Positions 1-8,129 of a stretch of 25,921 nucleotides of DNA are shown piece by piece. The notes under the pieces were generated by a model. The model was not told the DNA's origin. It ran no database searches and saw only the letters and a program-made list of their open reading frames with translations. Positions within the stretch are counted from its first letter, which is position 1, and every line of letters starts with the position of its first letter. The DNA lies in NCBI GenBank assembly GCA_959020865.1, contig CAUEUD010000018.1, positions 1-25,921 on the forward strand, written 5' to 3'. The stretch comes from Eubacterium limosum (GTDB taxonomy: Bacteria > Bacillota > Clostridia > Eubacteriales > Eubacteriaceae). A program made the position numbers and the translations under genes.

Positions 1-1
1 T

Positions 2-289
2 ACTTATGTTAAAGAGATGGGATCTCTTCAGCTTGACCAGGAGTTCGAGCAGAGAGAGGACACGGGTAAAGGTGAGAACATACCCGTTCAATCAGGCGAG
101 GAGACAGAAAAAGAGAATGTCCTGCTTTACAATGGTGTGAGGGCCTATGAAGCTTATGCCAATGTTTCTGAAAAAGACCTGTACATTAAAATCCGGGACG
201 TGGGCATGGCCTTGATTTTTCTGGTCGCCATTCTGGGATCGGCGGCTTTGTTTTTTTCATTGAGAAAGGAAGCGGATAAAGAGGAATAA
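2..289 (+). CDS. C-terminal part of a membrane-anchored protein (5' end outside window)
   Basis: The frame is open from the first bases of the window, so this is the 3' end of a longer gene; the internal ATG at 17 has no convincing ribosome site. About 96 residues are visible. The first two thirds are acidic and hydrophilic (rich in E, D, Q, G). A single hydrophobic segment (GMALIFLVAILGSAALFF) follows, then a short basic/acidic tail (LRKEADKEE). This is the layout of a C-terminal membrane anchor with the bulk of the protein outside the cell. No LPxTG/NPxTG motif precedes the segment, so sortase processing is not indicated. I do not recognise the family. The next gene, 77 bp downstream on the same strand, is also a small surface-type protein. 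Confidence 0.6.
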   Translation, partial: TYVKEMGSLQLDQEFEQREDTGKGENIPVQSGEETEKENVLLYNGVRAYEAYANVSEKDLYIKIRDVGMALIFLVAILGSAALFFSLRKEADKEE

Positions 290-366
290 GACTTTTTTAA
301 GGCAGTGTGTTAAATTTTGCCGGAGGGGTATAAAGTAAATACTTATAAATTATAAGGAGTCTTATC

Positions 367-636
367 ATGAAAAAAATAAACCATTCAATCGTCATAGCCA
401 TACTTTTATTTTGTTTAGCTTTTAGTCCACAGGCATTTGTCATGGCAAAGGAAGACAGCAATGCAGCGCCGAAGGCAGCAGCCCAAGCCAGCGCAGAGAA
501 CCCAAATACCGGAATTGCAGAAAGGGTGGGGACAGGCGCAGTCCTGCTTCTGGCAGGGAGCGGTTCGCTTGCTGGAACGGTCATGTTAAAAAAATATCAC
601 AAAGAACAGATTAAAAACGAAAACCGGCACTGCTAA
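367..636 (+). CDS. small secreted protein with NPNTG sorting-like signal
   Basis: 89 residues, preceded by a clear ribosome site (AAGGAG, 7 nt before ATG). Residues 1-27 form a signal peptide (KK, a hydrophobic core, then a VMA cleavage-like site). A short Ala/Lys/Asn-rich linker follows. NPNTG lies at residues 45-49, then a hydrophobic stretch (about 54-73) and a basic tail (KKYHKEQIK). The order motif, membrane segment, positive tail is the cell-wall sorting signal plan of Gram-positives, here with N instead of L in the first position. The mature part before the motif is only about 20 residues, so this cannot be a large adhesin. It may be a minor surface peptide or a remnant. The last codons lie within the transcription terminator hairpin. 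Confidence 0.6.
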   Translation: MKKINHSIVIAILLFCLAFSPQAFVMAKEDSNAAPKAAAQASAENPNTGIAERVGTGAVLLLAGSGSLAGTVMLKKYHKEQIKNENRHC

Positions 637-656
637 ATGCCGGTTTTGTGTTTTTT
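620..656 (+). terminator. Rho-independent terminator overlapping the end of the small secreted gene
   Basis: Perfect 10-bp stem AAAACCGGCA (620-629) / TGCCGGTTTT (638-647), 8-nt loop, then GTGTTTTTT. The loop contains the stop codon at 634-636, so the final codons form the left arm. Confidence 0.85.
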
Positions 657-782
657 GCAACAGCATTTAAGGCGGCAGTATGTTAAAATAGAATAGCATT
701 AATTTACCCGTTCATAGGGTGGCGAATTTAAAGAATAAGTGATAAACTGGGGATATTATAAAAGAACATCGAGGAAAAGATA

Positions 783-2522
783 ATGGGGGAAAATTTACAT
801 TGGGAATATGATGACTTTGAATTTGATAACCGCGTAACAAACCTGATGTGGACCATCTGCGGAGATTACAAGGAGCAGATGAGTACAGCGGAAAAGACCA
901 ACCTTTCTAAAAATATTGCGCTTTATTATGGCATTACAGCAGGCGGCCGCCGGCGTTTTATAGACTGGCAGCTGGTTGATACCTATGTTGGCTGGCGGAG
1001 ACGCCAGGGCTTTAAACGGGACCGGCTTCAGCTGTTGATTCTTCACGCTGCAAACCCAATGGTCATTGACCGTCTGGTTAGAGAAAGACCGGGAATTGCG
1101 GATATTCAAAACGAAGCCTGTTCAGAGCTGGTCGCCCTGATGGAAGCGCCAGATTCAAATAAGATACTGGATCAGGTGGAGTTTGCCATCTTTGAGATAC
1201 TGGCAGGCGCTGCTTCTTCGGTTAAACCTGAGGCACAGAAGCTGGCAGAGGCTTTACTGAGACTGCGAAGCTCAGCGACAACGGCAGAACTGCTTGAAGG
1301 CGTGGATGCCATTTATATTGAGTGGCAGGGGTTAAAAGATGCAAGGCCTCTTGAATGGGGGGCGGTTCTGCACCAGGATAAAGAAAAGGATATCAACACA
1401 GAGGATTTTGTGGACAGTGTTATTTCGGCGATGATGAGCCGCGAGTCGCTCCAGGTAAACAGTGATCAAAAGGAAATGTCTGGAAATATCGCGGAAGCAG
1501 ATGTGGTTTATCTCGATCAGGAACAGATTGACAATATGCATAAACAGGTGGCGCATTACTGCGGCAGCTCATATCTGGAATCTTACCAAGTCAAGCAGCT
1601 TCAAAGCCGAATATGTAAGGGCGTTCACCGGGACTGCAGACTGCATTATACGGAGGGTGTGCTGCGGAGTGAGTGTGATGGCGAATTTCAGAGGAAATAT
1701 GCGAAAAGGGATCTGAAAAGAAACCAGGACGCTTATCAGGCAAATCTGAGGGTGTATTCCAGAACGATCAAGCGTCTTCGCGACGCATTGATCCGCACAC
1801 TGGTCGCAGAGAGAGCCCGCTATCCGGTTGCCAGCGATTCAGGCGATATTGACGCCGCTAAGGTATGGCGCGTGGGCAGAACACCCTGTTCCAGGATATT
1901 CAGGCGTTTTGAGAGCAATGATAAGGGCGGCTACGTGGTCGACCTTTTGCTGGACAGCAGTACATCTCAAAAAGGGCGGGAGGCATTGGTCGCCATTCAG
2001 GCGTACATCATTGCCCGGGCGTTGATCGAAGCGGGGATACCCTGCCGGGTCAACGGTTTTAACTGCTTTCTGGATTTTACGGTCCTCAAGCGTTTTAGAA
2101 ATTATGACGATCCCCTGAGGGAGACCGATAATATTTTTGAATATTACTGTGAAGGCAGCAACCGGGACGGCCTGGCCATCAAAGGAATCTGTGATGGGCT
2201 TTATACAAGGGATGAAGAGAATAAAATCCTGATTATACTGAGCGACGGCAAGCCCAACGACATGCATCTGGAGCGCAAGGGAAATAAAAATCCGTTCAGG
2301 GGAGAAAAAGCCTATACGGGTGGTCTGGCTGTCGGCGATACGGCCAAGGAAGTGCGCATTGCCAGACAGCGTGGGATATCAGTCCTCGGCGTTTTTACCG
2401 GAAACGAACAGGAGCTTAAGGCAGAAAAGCTGATCTACGGCAAGGACTTTATCTACACCCGGGATGTTAAGCATTTTGCGGATATTGTTACAACCTATCT
2501 CAAGCGTATTATTACGCGGTAG
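783..2522 (+). CDS. VWA-domain protein, copy 1 (NorD/CoxE/CobT-like partner of a MoxR ATPase)
   Basis: 579 residues, with ribosome site GAGG upstream of ATG. The N-terminal half is a predicted helical region with no family I can name. It opens with a block shared with the second copy (EYDDFEFDNRVTNLMWT and ITAGGRR). The C-terminal third is a von Willebrand A domain: MIDAS motif DSSTS at residues 391-395, the NRDGLA loop and LSDGKPND complete the metal site. VWA proteins encoded beside MoxR AAA+ ATPases (NorD/NorQ, CoxE/CoxD, CbbO/CbbQ, ViaA/RavA) act with the ATPase to remodel or activate a target enzyme, often a metalloenzyme. That role is inferred here; no target gene is visible nearby. There is no signal peptide, so it should be cytoplasmic. 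The next gene follows after 39 bp. Confidence 0.85.
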   Translation: MGENLHWEYDDFEFDNRVTNLMWTICGDYKEQMSTAEKTNLSKNIALYYGITAGGRRRFIDWQLVDTYVGWRRRQGFKRDRLQLLILHAANPMVIDRLVRERPGIADIQNEACSELVALMEAPDSNKILDQVEFAIFEILAGAASSVKPEAQKLAEALLRLRSSATTAELLEGVDAIYIEWQGLKDARPLEWGAVLHQDKEKDINTEDFVDSVISAMMSRESLQVNSDQKEMSGNIAEADVVYLDQEQIDNMHKQVAHYCGSSYLESYQVKQLQSRICKGVHRDCRLHYTEGVLRSECDGEFQRKYAKRDLKRNQDAYQANLRVYSRTIKRLRDALIRTLVAERARYPVASDSGDIDAAKVWRVGRTPCSRIFRRFESNDKGGYVVDLLLDSSTSQKGREALVAIQAYIIARALIEAGIPCRVNGFNCFLDFTVLKRFRNYDDPLRETDNIFEYYCEGSNRDGLAIKGICDGLYTRDEENKILIILSDGKPNDMHLERKGNKNPFRGEKAYTGGLAVGDTAKEVRIARQRGISVLGVFTGNEQELKAEKLIYGKDFIYTRDVKHFADIVTTYLKRIITR

Positions 2523-2561
2523 AGAAAAATAAATGATGAGAAAAGACAAAAGGAGATTGAA

Positions 2562-3476
2562 TTGGAACTTTATAACAAACTTTTAGAGCAGGGCATCAGT
2601 GAAAAACTGATTGACGATGTAAAGCATTTTAGAGCAGAATACCCGGTTGAGGCAGACCTGGCAGACCGCGTACCCCGGTCAGAAACCATCTTTTATGGCA
2701 GGGACATCTGGGCAATGTGCATCACCGCGATTCTTGAGGGTGAAAATATTCTGCTTTCCGGCCCCAAGGCGACAGGAAAAAACGTTCTGGCCGATAACCT
2801 GTGTGAGCTGTTCGGCAGACCCCAGTGGAATACATCCTTCCATGTCAACACAGACAGCACCAGCCTGATCGGAACCGATACCTTTATTGACAATGAGGTT
2901 CGCCTGCGCCGCGGGTCGGTTTATGAATGTGCGGTGAACGGCGGGTTCGGCGTCTTTGATGAAATCAATATGGCTAAAAATGACGCGCTGGTGGTTCTGC
3001 ACTCCGCCCTTGACTACCGTAAGGTCATTGATGTGCCAGGCTATGAAAAGATCAGCCTGAATCCGGCCACCCGGTTCATCGGGACCATGAATTATGAATA
3101 CGCGGGGACCAAAGAGCTGAATGAAGCCCTGGTATCCCGTTTTATGACCATTGACATTCCTCAGATTGATGAAGAAACCCTGATGGTCATTTTAGCCGAT
3201 GAATTTCCAGACGCCAGGCAGGATATGCTGAAGCAGTTTGCCGGTATCTTTCTGGATTTACAGGAAAAAGCCATGAACTCTGAAATCTCGACTAAATCGG
3301 TGGACCTTCGCGGAATCATGGGCAGCCTCCGCACCATACGCAGGGGCTTGCGGCCAATGCTCGCCATCAATATGGGCGTTATCGGGAAAACCTTTGACCA
3401 GTATGAGAAAGAGATTGTCTATGACGTTATCCGGACACGCATCCGGGAGGACTGGACAGCTGAGGATATTTTTTAA
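2562..3476 (+). CDS. MoxR-family AAA+ ATPase
   Basis: 304 residues from a TTG start, chosen because AGGAG (2551-2555) lies 6 nt upstream and no in-frame ATG is better placed. Motifs: Walker A GPKATGKN (residues 67-74), Walker B VFDEIN (D133/E134), sensor-1-like GTMNYEYAGT, and the arginine-finger region ALVSRF, in MoxR/NorQ order. The residue after the Walker A lysine is Asn instead of the usual Thr/Ser, which normally helps hold Mg2+; this may be a family trait. MoxR ATPases form hexameric rings and work with VWA proteins as activating chaperones. Here the gene sits between two paralogous VWA genes in one operon, so it probably serves both. It shows no similarity to a chelatase fusion and carries no extra domain. 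Confidence 0.9.
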   Translation: MELYNKLLEQGISEKLIDDVKHFRAEYPVEADLADRVPRSETIFYGRDIWAMCITAILEGENILLSGPKATGKNVLADNLCELFGRPQWNTSFHVNTDSTSLIGTDTFIDNEVRLRRGSVYECAVNGGFGVFDEINMAKNDALVVLHSALDYRKVIDVPGYEKISLNPATRFIGTMNYEYAGTKELNEALVSRFMTIDIPQIDEETLMVILADEFPDARQDMLKQFAGIFLDLQEKAMNSEISTKSVDLRGIMGSLRTIRRGLRPMLAINMGVIGKTFDQYEKEIVYDVIRTRIREDWTAEDIF

Positions 3477-3517
3477 CCCGTATCGCGGCGATACCCTTTG
3501 AGAAAGGAGGGATGACA

Positions 3518-5293
3518 ATGGCAGAACCGGCAAAATGGGTTTATGATGACCTGGATTTCGATAACCGTGTGACAAATCTGATGTGGACGATTTCCGGCAA
3601 TTACGATGAGAACATGGACGCTGGCGAAAAGAGTTTTATCTCCAAGGATGTGGCCCTTTACCAGGGGATCACAGCAGGCGGACGGCGCAAATACATCAAC
3701 TGGGACGCGGTGAAGCGTTTTATCATCAGCCGCGTAAAGGCGGGGATGGACAAGGACATTCTTTTGGGGCTGATCCAGATGGCGACGGATGTGCTGGTAG
3801 AGGAAAAGCTCATGGAGGAACGGCCGGGAATCTATGATATTCGGAAAAAAGCTTATGATGACATTCTGTCCGATTATTTCAGGATGCATACCGACAATCT
3901 TCTTGAAAAAGCAAGACACGCACTGGTGCTGGAAAAGGTTGGCAAAACGCCCCGGATGGATGTGGCGACAAACGGTCTGATTGGCGACATTAAATCCCTC
4001 AGCGGCTGTGAGGACACCATTGATATGCTGAAGGGCGTTGAGGCTGCCTATATCAAGTATTTCCCCATTTATGTGTACTCAGAGGATGGGGAAGTTATTG
4101 GCGAGGAACGCCGCAGTGATGTGGAGCCGAGTGATTTCAACGATTTTATGATGGAAGAATTCTATGACGACGCGTTGGAAGAAGAAATGCAGCTGGATGA
4201 AAGCCTGGATGAAATCGCCGAGTCCCTTCTGGGTGATAGCGGGGAGGGCAGCGGGCTTAACAGTGATGTCAAAAGCAACCGTGTCCTCCGTATCAAGGCA
4301 GAGGATCTGGATAAAATTTACGAAAAGGTCTCCTATCATTTTGGAAAAACCTACCTCTCGACGCCAGAGGTCCGGAGGCTGCAGAACAGGGTATGCCGCG
4401 ATGTGCATGAAAACTGCAGAATTCATCTGACCGATGGGGTTATCCGCAGCAATTGTGACAACGGATTCCAGAAAAATCTGGTTGGTCGGCACAAGGTAAA
4501 GAATACCCTGGCCTACGGTGTGAATAAGCGCATTCATAAGCGCAATATCCACAAGCTGCGGGACAGTATTGCCCGGACGCTGGTTCAGGAGGAATTTAAG
4601 GACGAGATTCCGTCGGACCAGGGAATGCTTGTGCCCAACAAGCTGTGGCGGGTCGGGCGCAGCAGCAACACGAAGGTGTTTGTTCGCACGCTGGATAATG
4701 ACAAGGGAAGCTATGTGGTGGATATTCTCATTGATTCCAGCGGCTCGCAGCGGCGCAACCAGGCGCTGGTGGCAAGCCAGGCCTATGTGCTGGCTCAGGC
4801 GCTGACCCTGAACGGCATTCCCAACCGGGTAATGGGGTTTAACAGTTTTCTGGATTACACGATCCTGAAGCGTTACCGTGATTATGAGTCAAGCCTGAGG
4901 GCCAACGAAAATATTTTTGAGTATTACTGCACCGGCAATAACCGTGACGGTTTAGCCATCAAGGCAGTGGTTGAGGAATTGAAAAACCGTCCGGAGGATA
5001 ATAAAATTCTCATTGTTTTGAGCGACGGACGCCCCAATGATATCAAGGTGGGAAAAGGGCAGAGCCAGACGCTCGAGGAGGCCTACCGCGGCGCCACAGC
5101 CGTGAGAGATACGGCGATCGAGGTGCGCAGGGCGCGCCAGCAGGGGATCATGGTGCTCGGTGTATTCACGGGCAAGGAGCGGGACCTGCCGGCAGAAAAG
5201 CTGATTTACGGTAAGGACTTTGCCTATATCAAAGACATTAACCGCTTTGCGGACCTGGTGATCAAATACCTGAAGCAGGTTATAACCAATTAA
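3518..5293 (+). CDS. VWA-domain protein, copy 2 (paralogue of the first)
   Basis: 591 residues. I place the start at ATG 3518 rather than 3512: AAAGGAGGG (3503-3511) abuts 3512 but is well spaced for 3518. The protein aligns end to end with copy 1: the same opening block (YDDLDFDNRVTNLMWT, ITAGGRR), the same middle block (RLQNRVCRDVHENCR) and the same C-terminal VWA domain with MIDAS DSSGS, NNRDGLA and LSDGRPND. The MIDAS is the canonical DxSGS form, whereas copy 1 has DSSTS. A strongly acidic linker around residues 190-245 (runs of E and D) is more pronounced than in copy 1. An old duplication around a single ATPase is the simplest reading. The two copies may form a mixed adaptor or recognise different targets. 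A bidirectional terminator follows directly. Confidence 0.85.
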   Translation: MAEPAKWVYDDLDFDNRVTNLMWTISGNYDENMDAGEKSFISKDVALYQGITAGGRRKYINWDAVKRFIISRVKAGMDKDILLGLIQMATDVLVEEKLMEERPGIYDIRKKAYDDILSDYFRMHTDNLLEKARHALVLEKVGKTPRMDVATNGLIGDIKSLSGCEDTIDMLKGVEAAYIKYFPIYVYSEDGEVIGEERRSDVEPSDFNDFMMEEFYDDALEEEMQLDESLDEIAESLLGDSGEGSGLNSDVKSNRVLRIKAEDLDKIYEKVSYHFGKTYLSTPEVRRLQNRVCRDVHENCRIHLTDGVIRSNCDNGFQKNLVGRHKVKNTLAYGVNKRIHKRNIHKLRDSIARTLVQEEFKDEIPSDQGMLVPNKLWRVGRSSNTKVFVRTLDNDKGSYVVDILIDSSGSQRRNQALVASQAYVLAQALTLNGIPNRVMGFNSFLDYTILKRYRDYESSLRANENIFEYYCTGNNRDGLAIKAVVEELKNRPEDNKILIVLSDGRPNDIKVGKGQSQTLEEAYRGATAVRDTAIEVRRARQQGIMVLGVFTGKERDLPAEKLIYGKDFAYIKDINRFADLVIKYLKQVITN

Positions 5294-5327
5294 AAAAGCT
5301 GTTGCCAGACTGGTAACAGCTTTTTTA
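5293..5327. terminator. bidirectional terminator between VWA operon and GH25 gene
   Basis: AAAAAGCTGTTGCCA pairs with TGGTAACAGCTTTTT (one G-U), with a 2-4 nt loop. The A-run on one side and T-run on the other serve both converging genes; the stop codons of both overlap its ends. Confidence 0.85.
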
Positions 5328-6065
5328 ATACCCGAACTGGGCCATGAACTCGTCATAGCTGCCGCGGTAAACATTGAGGTCGATGTTGGGCGCGTAGCCT
5401 GTATAGCCGGAGAGAGAGCCTTTATCTGAGTATTGCCAGAAGGTCCATTGCCGGTGGTCCGACAGGATGGGACAGGCGTAGAAATTCCGGATCCAGATGG
5501 GATAATCGGTATAATGGTCAGCGATGTAGGTAGCGTAGGGCTTGGTAGAGGTGTAGAGGATGGGCCGCTTGCCATAATGGCTTTCAAGGCGGTTTAAAAG
5601 CTCTGTGAGCTCCCTGCGAATGGTCTCTTTATCCGGCGCGGTGTAGCGGGTATAGCTGCCGTAAAATTCAATGTCGACCACAGGCGGCAGGGCGTCGTCT
5701 TTTATAGGCACGGTTTTGATATAATTTTCCGCCTGGGTGGCGCCGCTGGTTTCATAGCTGAAAAAATGATAGGCGCCGACCTTCAGATGGGTCTTGCCTG
5801 CGTTTTCCCAGTTATATTTGAATTTCTCATCCTGAAAGCTGCTGCCCTCGGTAGCCTTGATAAAGGCAAAGGTGAGGTCATTGCTGGCCAAAACCGGCCA
5901 GTCGATGGTGCCCTGGTAGGTGGAGACATCAATGCCCTGCACCGGGTAAGTCTCCGCGTCGGGATGGTTAAACTGCAGGATGCCCCAGTGGTAGAGCAGA
6001 AAGGCACCTGTGATCAGGATAAGGACAATGATGATCAGGGGGGAGGTTTTCTTACGGATTGGCAT
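5325..6065 (-). CDS. GH25 family lysozyme-like muramidase, membrane-anchored
   Basis: 246 residues from the ATG at 6065, chosen because AAGGTGGGG lies just upstream; an in-frame ATG six codons earlier lacks such a site. Residues 1-30 hold a basic start and one transmembrane/signal segment (PLIIIVLILITGAFLLY). The rest is a glycoside hydrolase 25 barrel: GIDVSTYQG at the first strand, AFIKATEG, GAYHFFS, the catalytic-pair strand VVDIEFYG, a later YTSTKPYA and WQYSDKG. GH25 enzymes cleave the MurNAc-GlcNAc bond of peptidoglycan. Lack of a cleavage-like site suggests it stays anchored at the membrane outer face. It overlaps the end of the PAP2 gene by 14 nt, so translation is probably coupled, in an envelope-oriented operon. 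Confidence 0.9.
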   Translation of the reverse strand: MPIRKKTSPLIIIVLILITGAFLLYHWGILQFNHPDAETYPVQGIDVSTYQGTIDWPVLASNDLTFAFIKATEGSSFQDEKFKYNWENAGKTHLKVGAYHFFSYETSGATQAENYIKTVPIKDDALPPVVDIEFYGSYTRYTAPDKETIRRELTELLNRLESHYGKRPILYTSTKPYATYIADHYTDYPIWIRNFYACPILSDHRQWTFWQYSDKGSLSGYTGYAPNIDLNVYRGSYDEFMAQFGY

Positions 6066-6591
6066 GGATTCCCCACCTTCCATTTTTTACGAGCCTGTCA
6101 GCCATGAGCTTTGCGGCATAGCTCAGGATAACGCCGATGATGATGCCGGCCAGCACGTCTGTTGGAAAATGGACAAAGAGGTACAGGCGCGAGAAGGCAA
6201 TGGCGGCAGCCAGCGCTAAAAGTCCCCAGCGAAGCCGGTTTTTCCTTGTGATAAAGTAGGCCCAGGCAGCCGCAAAGGAGGTGGCGCTGTGGCCTGATGG
6301 GAAGGAGGTCCCGTAAGGCGCGGCGATGGCAAGCTCGATGGGGTGGACCTGAAAGGGCCGCGGCCGGCTGACAAGGGGCTTTATACCAAGATTGACCACT
6401 GCCGCCGACAGGATGAACGCGATGGCCATGACCAGACCAGTATAGCGGGTATCTCTGCGGATGAGCAGGATCAGGGTCAGCAGTATCCAGATAATGCCGG
6501 CATTGCCGAGCTTTGTGATAAGGCTGAAAATAAAATCAAGCACATCGCAGCGCATATGTGCCTGAATCCAGAGTAAAATTGTTAAATCCAA
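6052..6591 (-). CDS. PAP2-family membrane phosphatase (possible undecaprenyl-PP phosphatase)
   Basis: 179 residues with a TTG start (complement of 6589-6591) preceded by GAGGT. The three phosphatase signatures are present in order: KPLVSRPRP, then SFPSGHSAT, then SRLYLFVHFPTD. Several hydrophobic helices surround them, so it is an integral membrane protein with the active site facing outward. PAP2 proteins of this size include BcrC-type undecaprenyl pyrophosphate phosphatases that recycle the lipid carrier for wall synthesis. Phosphatidylglycerophosphate or other lipid phosphatases are alternatives the sequence cannot exclude. Its stop overlaps the GH25 start downstream, and ung ends 14 nt upstream, so it belongs to the four-gene minus-strand operon. 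Pairing with a lysozyme favours a cell-wall role. Confidence 0.85.
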   Translation of the reverse strand: MDLTILLWIQAHMRCDVLDFIFSLITKLGNAGIIWILLTLILLIRRDTRYTGLVMAIAFILSAAVVNLGIKPLVSRPRPFQVHPIELAIAAPYGTSFPSGHSATSFAAAWAYFITRKNRLRWGLLALAAAIAFSRLYLFVHFPTDVLAGIIIGVILSYAAKLMADRLVKNGRWGIHANP

Positions 6592-6605
6592 GATGAACCT
6601 CGTTT

Positions 6606-7283
6606 CTAAAGGGGATCGATCTGCCAGTCAACCGGTTTTTTGCCAATACTCTCGAGAAAGGCGTTGGTTTTTGAAAACGGCCGGCTGCCAAAGAAGCCGC
6701 GGCCTGCTGAGAAAGGGCTGGGATGCGGCGATTTTATAATATGATGGGCCGGGTTGGTGATCATTGGGATTTTGGACTGGGCAAAAGCGCCCCACAGAAT
6801 AAAGACAATGGGGTCCTCGCGCCTGTTCAGGGTTTCGATGACATGGTCTGTGAACTGCTCCCAGCCCATGCCTCTGTGGGAGGCTGGCTGGCCTGCCCGC
6901 ACAGTGAGCACTGCGTTGAGCAGCAGCACCCCTTCATCGGTCCATTTTTTCAGATAGCCGTGGCTGGGAATCGTGCAGCCCAGATCGTCGTGCAGTTCCT
7001 TATAAATGTTCTGAAGCGACGGCGGCACAGCGACCTCTGGCTTTACAGAAAAGGAGAGGCCGTGGGCCTGTCCTCTGCCGTGGTAAGGGTCCTGGCCGAT
7101 GATGCAGACCTTGGTATCCGAGTAGGCCGTGAAATGAAAAGCGTTAAAAATGTCATACATATCCGGGTACACGGTCTGTGTTTTATACTCGTGAAGCAGA
7201 AAGCGCCGCAGCTTCTGGTAGTATTCCTGTTGAAACTCTTTTTGGAGGGTGTCCTCCCAGTCATTTTGAAAGTTGATGGACAT
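6606..7283 (-). CDS. ung: uracil-DNA glycosylase, family 1
   Basis: 225 residues. The start at 7283 (MSINFQNDW) has AAAGGAAGG upstream and fits the family N-terminus; a longer in-frame reading to 7373 would run into the HAD gene and is rejected. Catalytic motif GQDPYHGRGQAHGLSFSV with Asp65, the LLLNAVLTVR block, the ILWGAFAQSK strand and the DNA-binding HPSPFSAGRGFFGSRPFS loop are all intact. The enzyme removes uracil from DNA to start base-excision repair. It sits 14 nt after the HAD gene and 14 nt before the PAP2 gene, consistent with one transcript although the functions are unrelated. Confidence 0.97.
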   Translation of the reverse strand: MSINFQNDWEDTLQKEFQQEYYQKLRRFLLHEYKTQTVYPDMYDIFNAFHFTAYSDTKVCIIGQDPYHGRGQAHGLSFSVKPEVAVPPSLQNIYKELHDDLGCTIPSHGYLKKWTDEGVLLLNAVLTVRAGQPASHRGMGWEQFTDHVIETLNRREDPIVFILWGAFAQSKIPMITNPAHHIIKSPHPSPFSAGRGFFGSRPFSKTNAFLESIGKKPVDWQIDPL

Positions 7284-7297
7284 CAGAGCCTTCCTTT

Positions 7298-7948
7298 CTA
7301 TTCTAAATCCGTAAAATCCTGAATGAAACCATCGGACTGATTCTTGATTTTGACCAGATGGTCGCCCTGCCATAAATCCGCCACGGCGATCACGTCCATT
7401 CCAGCGGCCTTGGCGGCCTGAATCCCCTCCAGCGTATCCTCGAAGACCAGACAGTCTTCTGGCGGCAGGGACAGCAGCTGTGCCGCCTGGTTAAAAACCG
7501 CCGGATTGGGCTTTCCCGCGCCGACCTCGGTGGTAAAGCAGAGAATGTCAAAATAGCTCAGCACATTGTGCTTTTGCAGAAAAGCCTCGGTGGTCTCCCG
7601 GTTGTTAGAGGTTGCCATGGCAATGCGCTGGCAGCGCCTGTGCAAATCGCGGATCAGACGCAGGGCACCGGGCTTAAAATGTACGTGTTTTAAATATTCT
7701 TCGTGGGACATCTCCACCCATTCGGCTTTGATGTCCTCGATGGAGTCCTCGAGATCGAAACGCTCCTTAAAATATTCTGCGGTCTCGGTAAAGCTTTTAC
7801 CGGCAATCTCATAGGGCAGGGTTTCAGGACAGACCTTGTGATGGCGTTCCAGATAGATGTGGTCAATGCTGTGCCACAGCCCCATTGAATCTACAAGGGT
7901 ACCGTCAAAATCAAAGATGACAGCCCTGTAATCCTCTATGTTTTTCAT
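7298..7948 (-). CDS. HAD-superfamily sugar-phosphate-type phosphatase / phosphoglucomutase-like
   Basis: 216 residues, start ATG at 7948 with GGGAG upstream. HAD motifs: I, FDFDGTLVDS with nucleophile Asp13 and general acid Asp15; II, MATSNN; III, Lys in GAGKPNP; IV, VFEDTLEGI. The helical cap between motifs I and II is of the beta-phosphoglucomutase/YcjU/GPH type. Likely activity is on a small phosphorylated sugar or related metabolite in the cytoplasm; the exact substrate cannot be read from the sequence. It is the first gene of the minus-strand operon that continues into ung. Confidence 0.85.
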   Translation of the reverse strand: MKNIEDYRAVIFDFDGTLVDSMGLWHSIDHIYLERHHKVCPETLPYEIAGKSFTETAEYFKERFDLEDSIEDIKAEWVEMSHEEYLKHVHFKPGALRLIRDLHRRCQRIAMATSNNRETTEAFLQKHNVLSYFDILCFTTEVGAGKPNPAVFNQAAQLLSLPPEDCLVFEDTLEGIQAAKAAGMDVIAVADLWQGDHLVKIKNQSDGFIQDFTDLE

Positions 7949-7978
7949 TTAGATGCTCCCTTAATTAAAGTATCCCTA

Positions 7979-7984
7979 ATTATA
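7979..7984 (-). promoter_or_regulatory. probable -10 of the HAD-ung-PAP2-GH25 operon
   Basis: On the minus strand TATAAT (complement of 7979-7984) lies about 30 nt upstream of the HAD start. The matching -35 (TGTATT, 17 nt further) is weak. The AT-rich gap 7949-8060 otherwise shows no feature. Confidence 0.45.
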
Positions 7985-8060
7985 CACTATTTACTTAAAG
8001 AAATACATGAAATTGCATTTAAACTTACGGATAATTTTTAGACAAACTTAAAGATACCAG

Positions 8061-8088
8061 TTGAATTTACTTTGTCTTGTGTTATAAT
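8061..8088 (+). promoter_or_regulatory. sigma-A promoter for ispE-gntR
   Basis: TTGAAT (8061-8066), 16-nt spacer, TATAAT (8083-8088). Transcription would start near 8095, giving a short leader of about 35 nt before ispE. Confidence 0.7.
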
Positions 8089-8129
8089 GTATACAATGTG
8101 CTCAGAGTATAAACGAGAAGGATGGATGT

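Noticed and set aside
4079..4552. 157-codon minus-strand frame inside VWA copy 2
   Set aside because: It is antisense to a well-supported gene, has no ribosome site and no recognisable domain.
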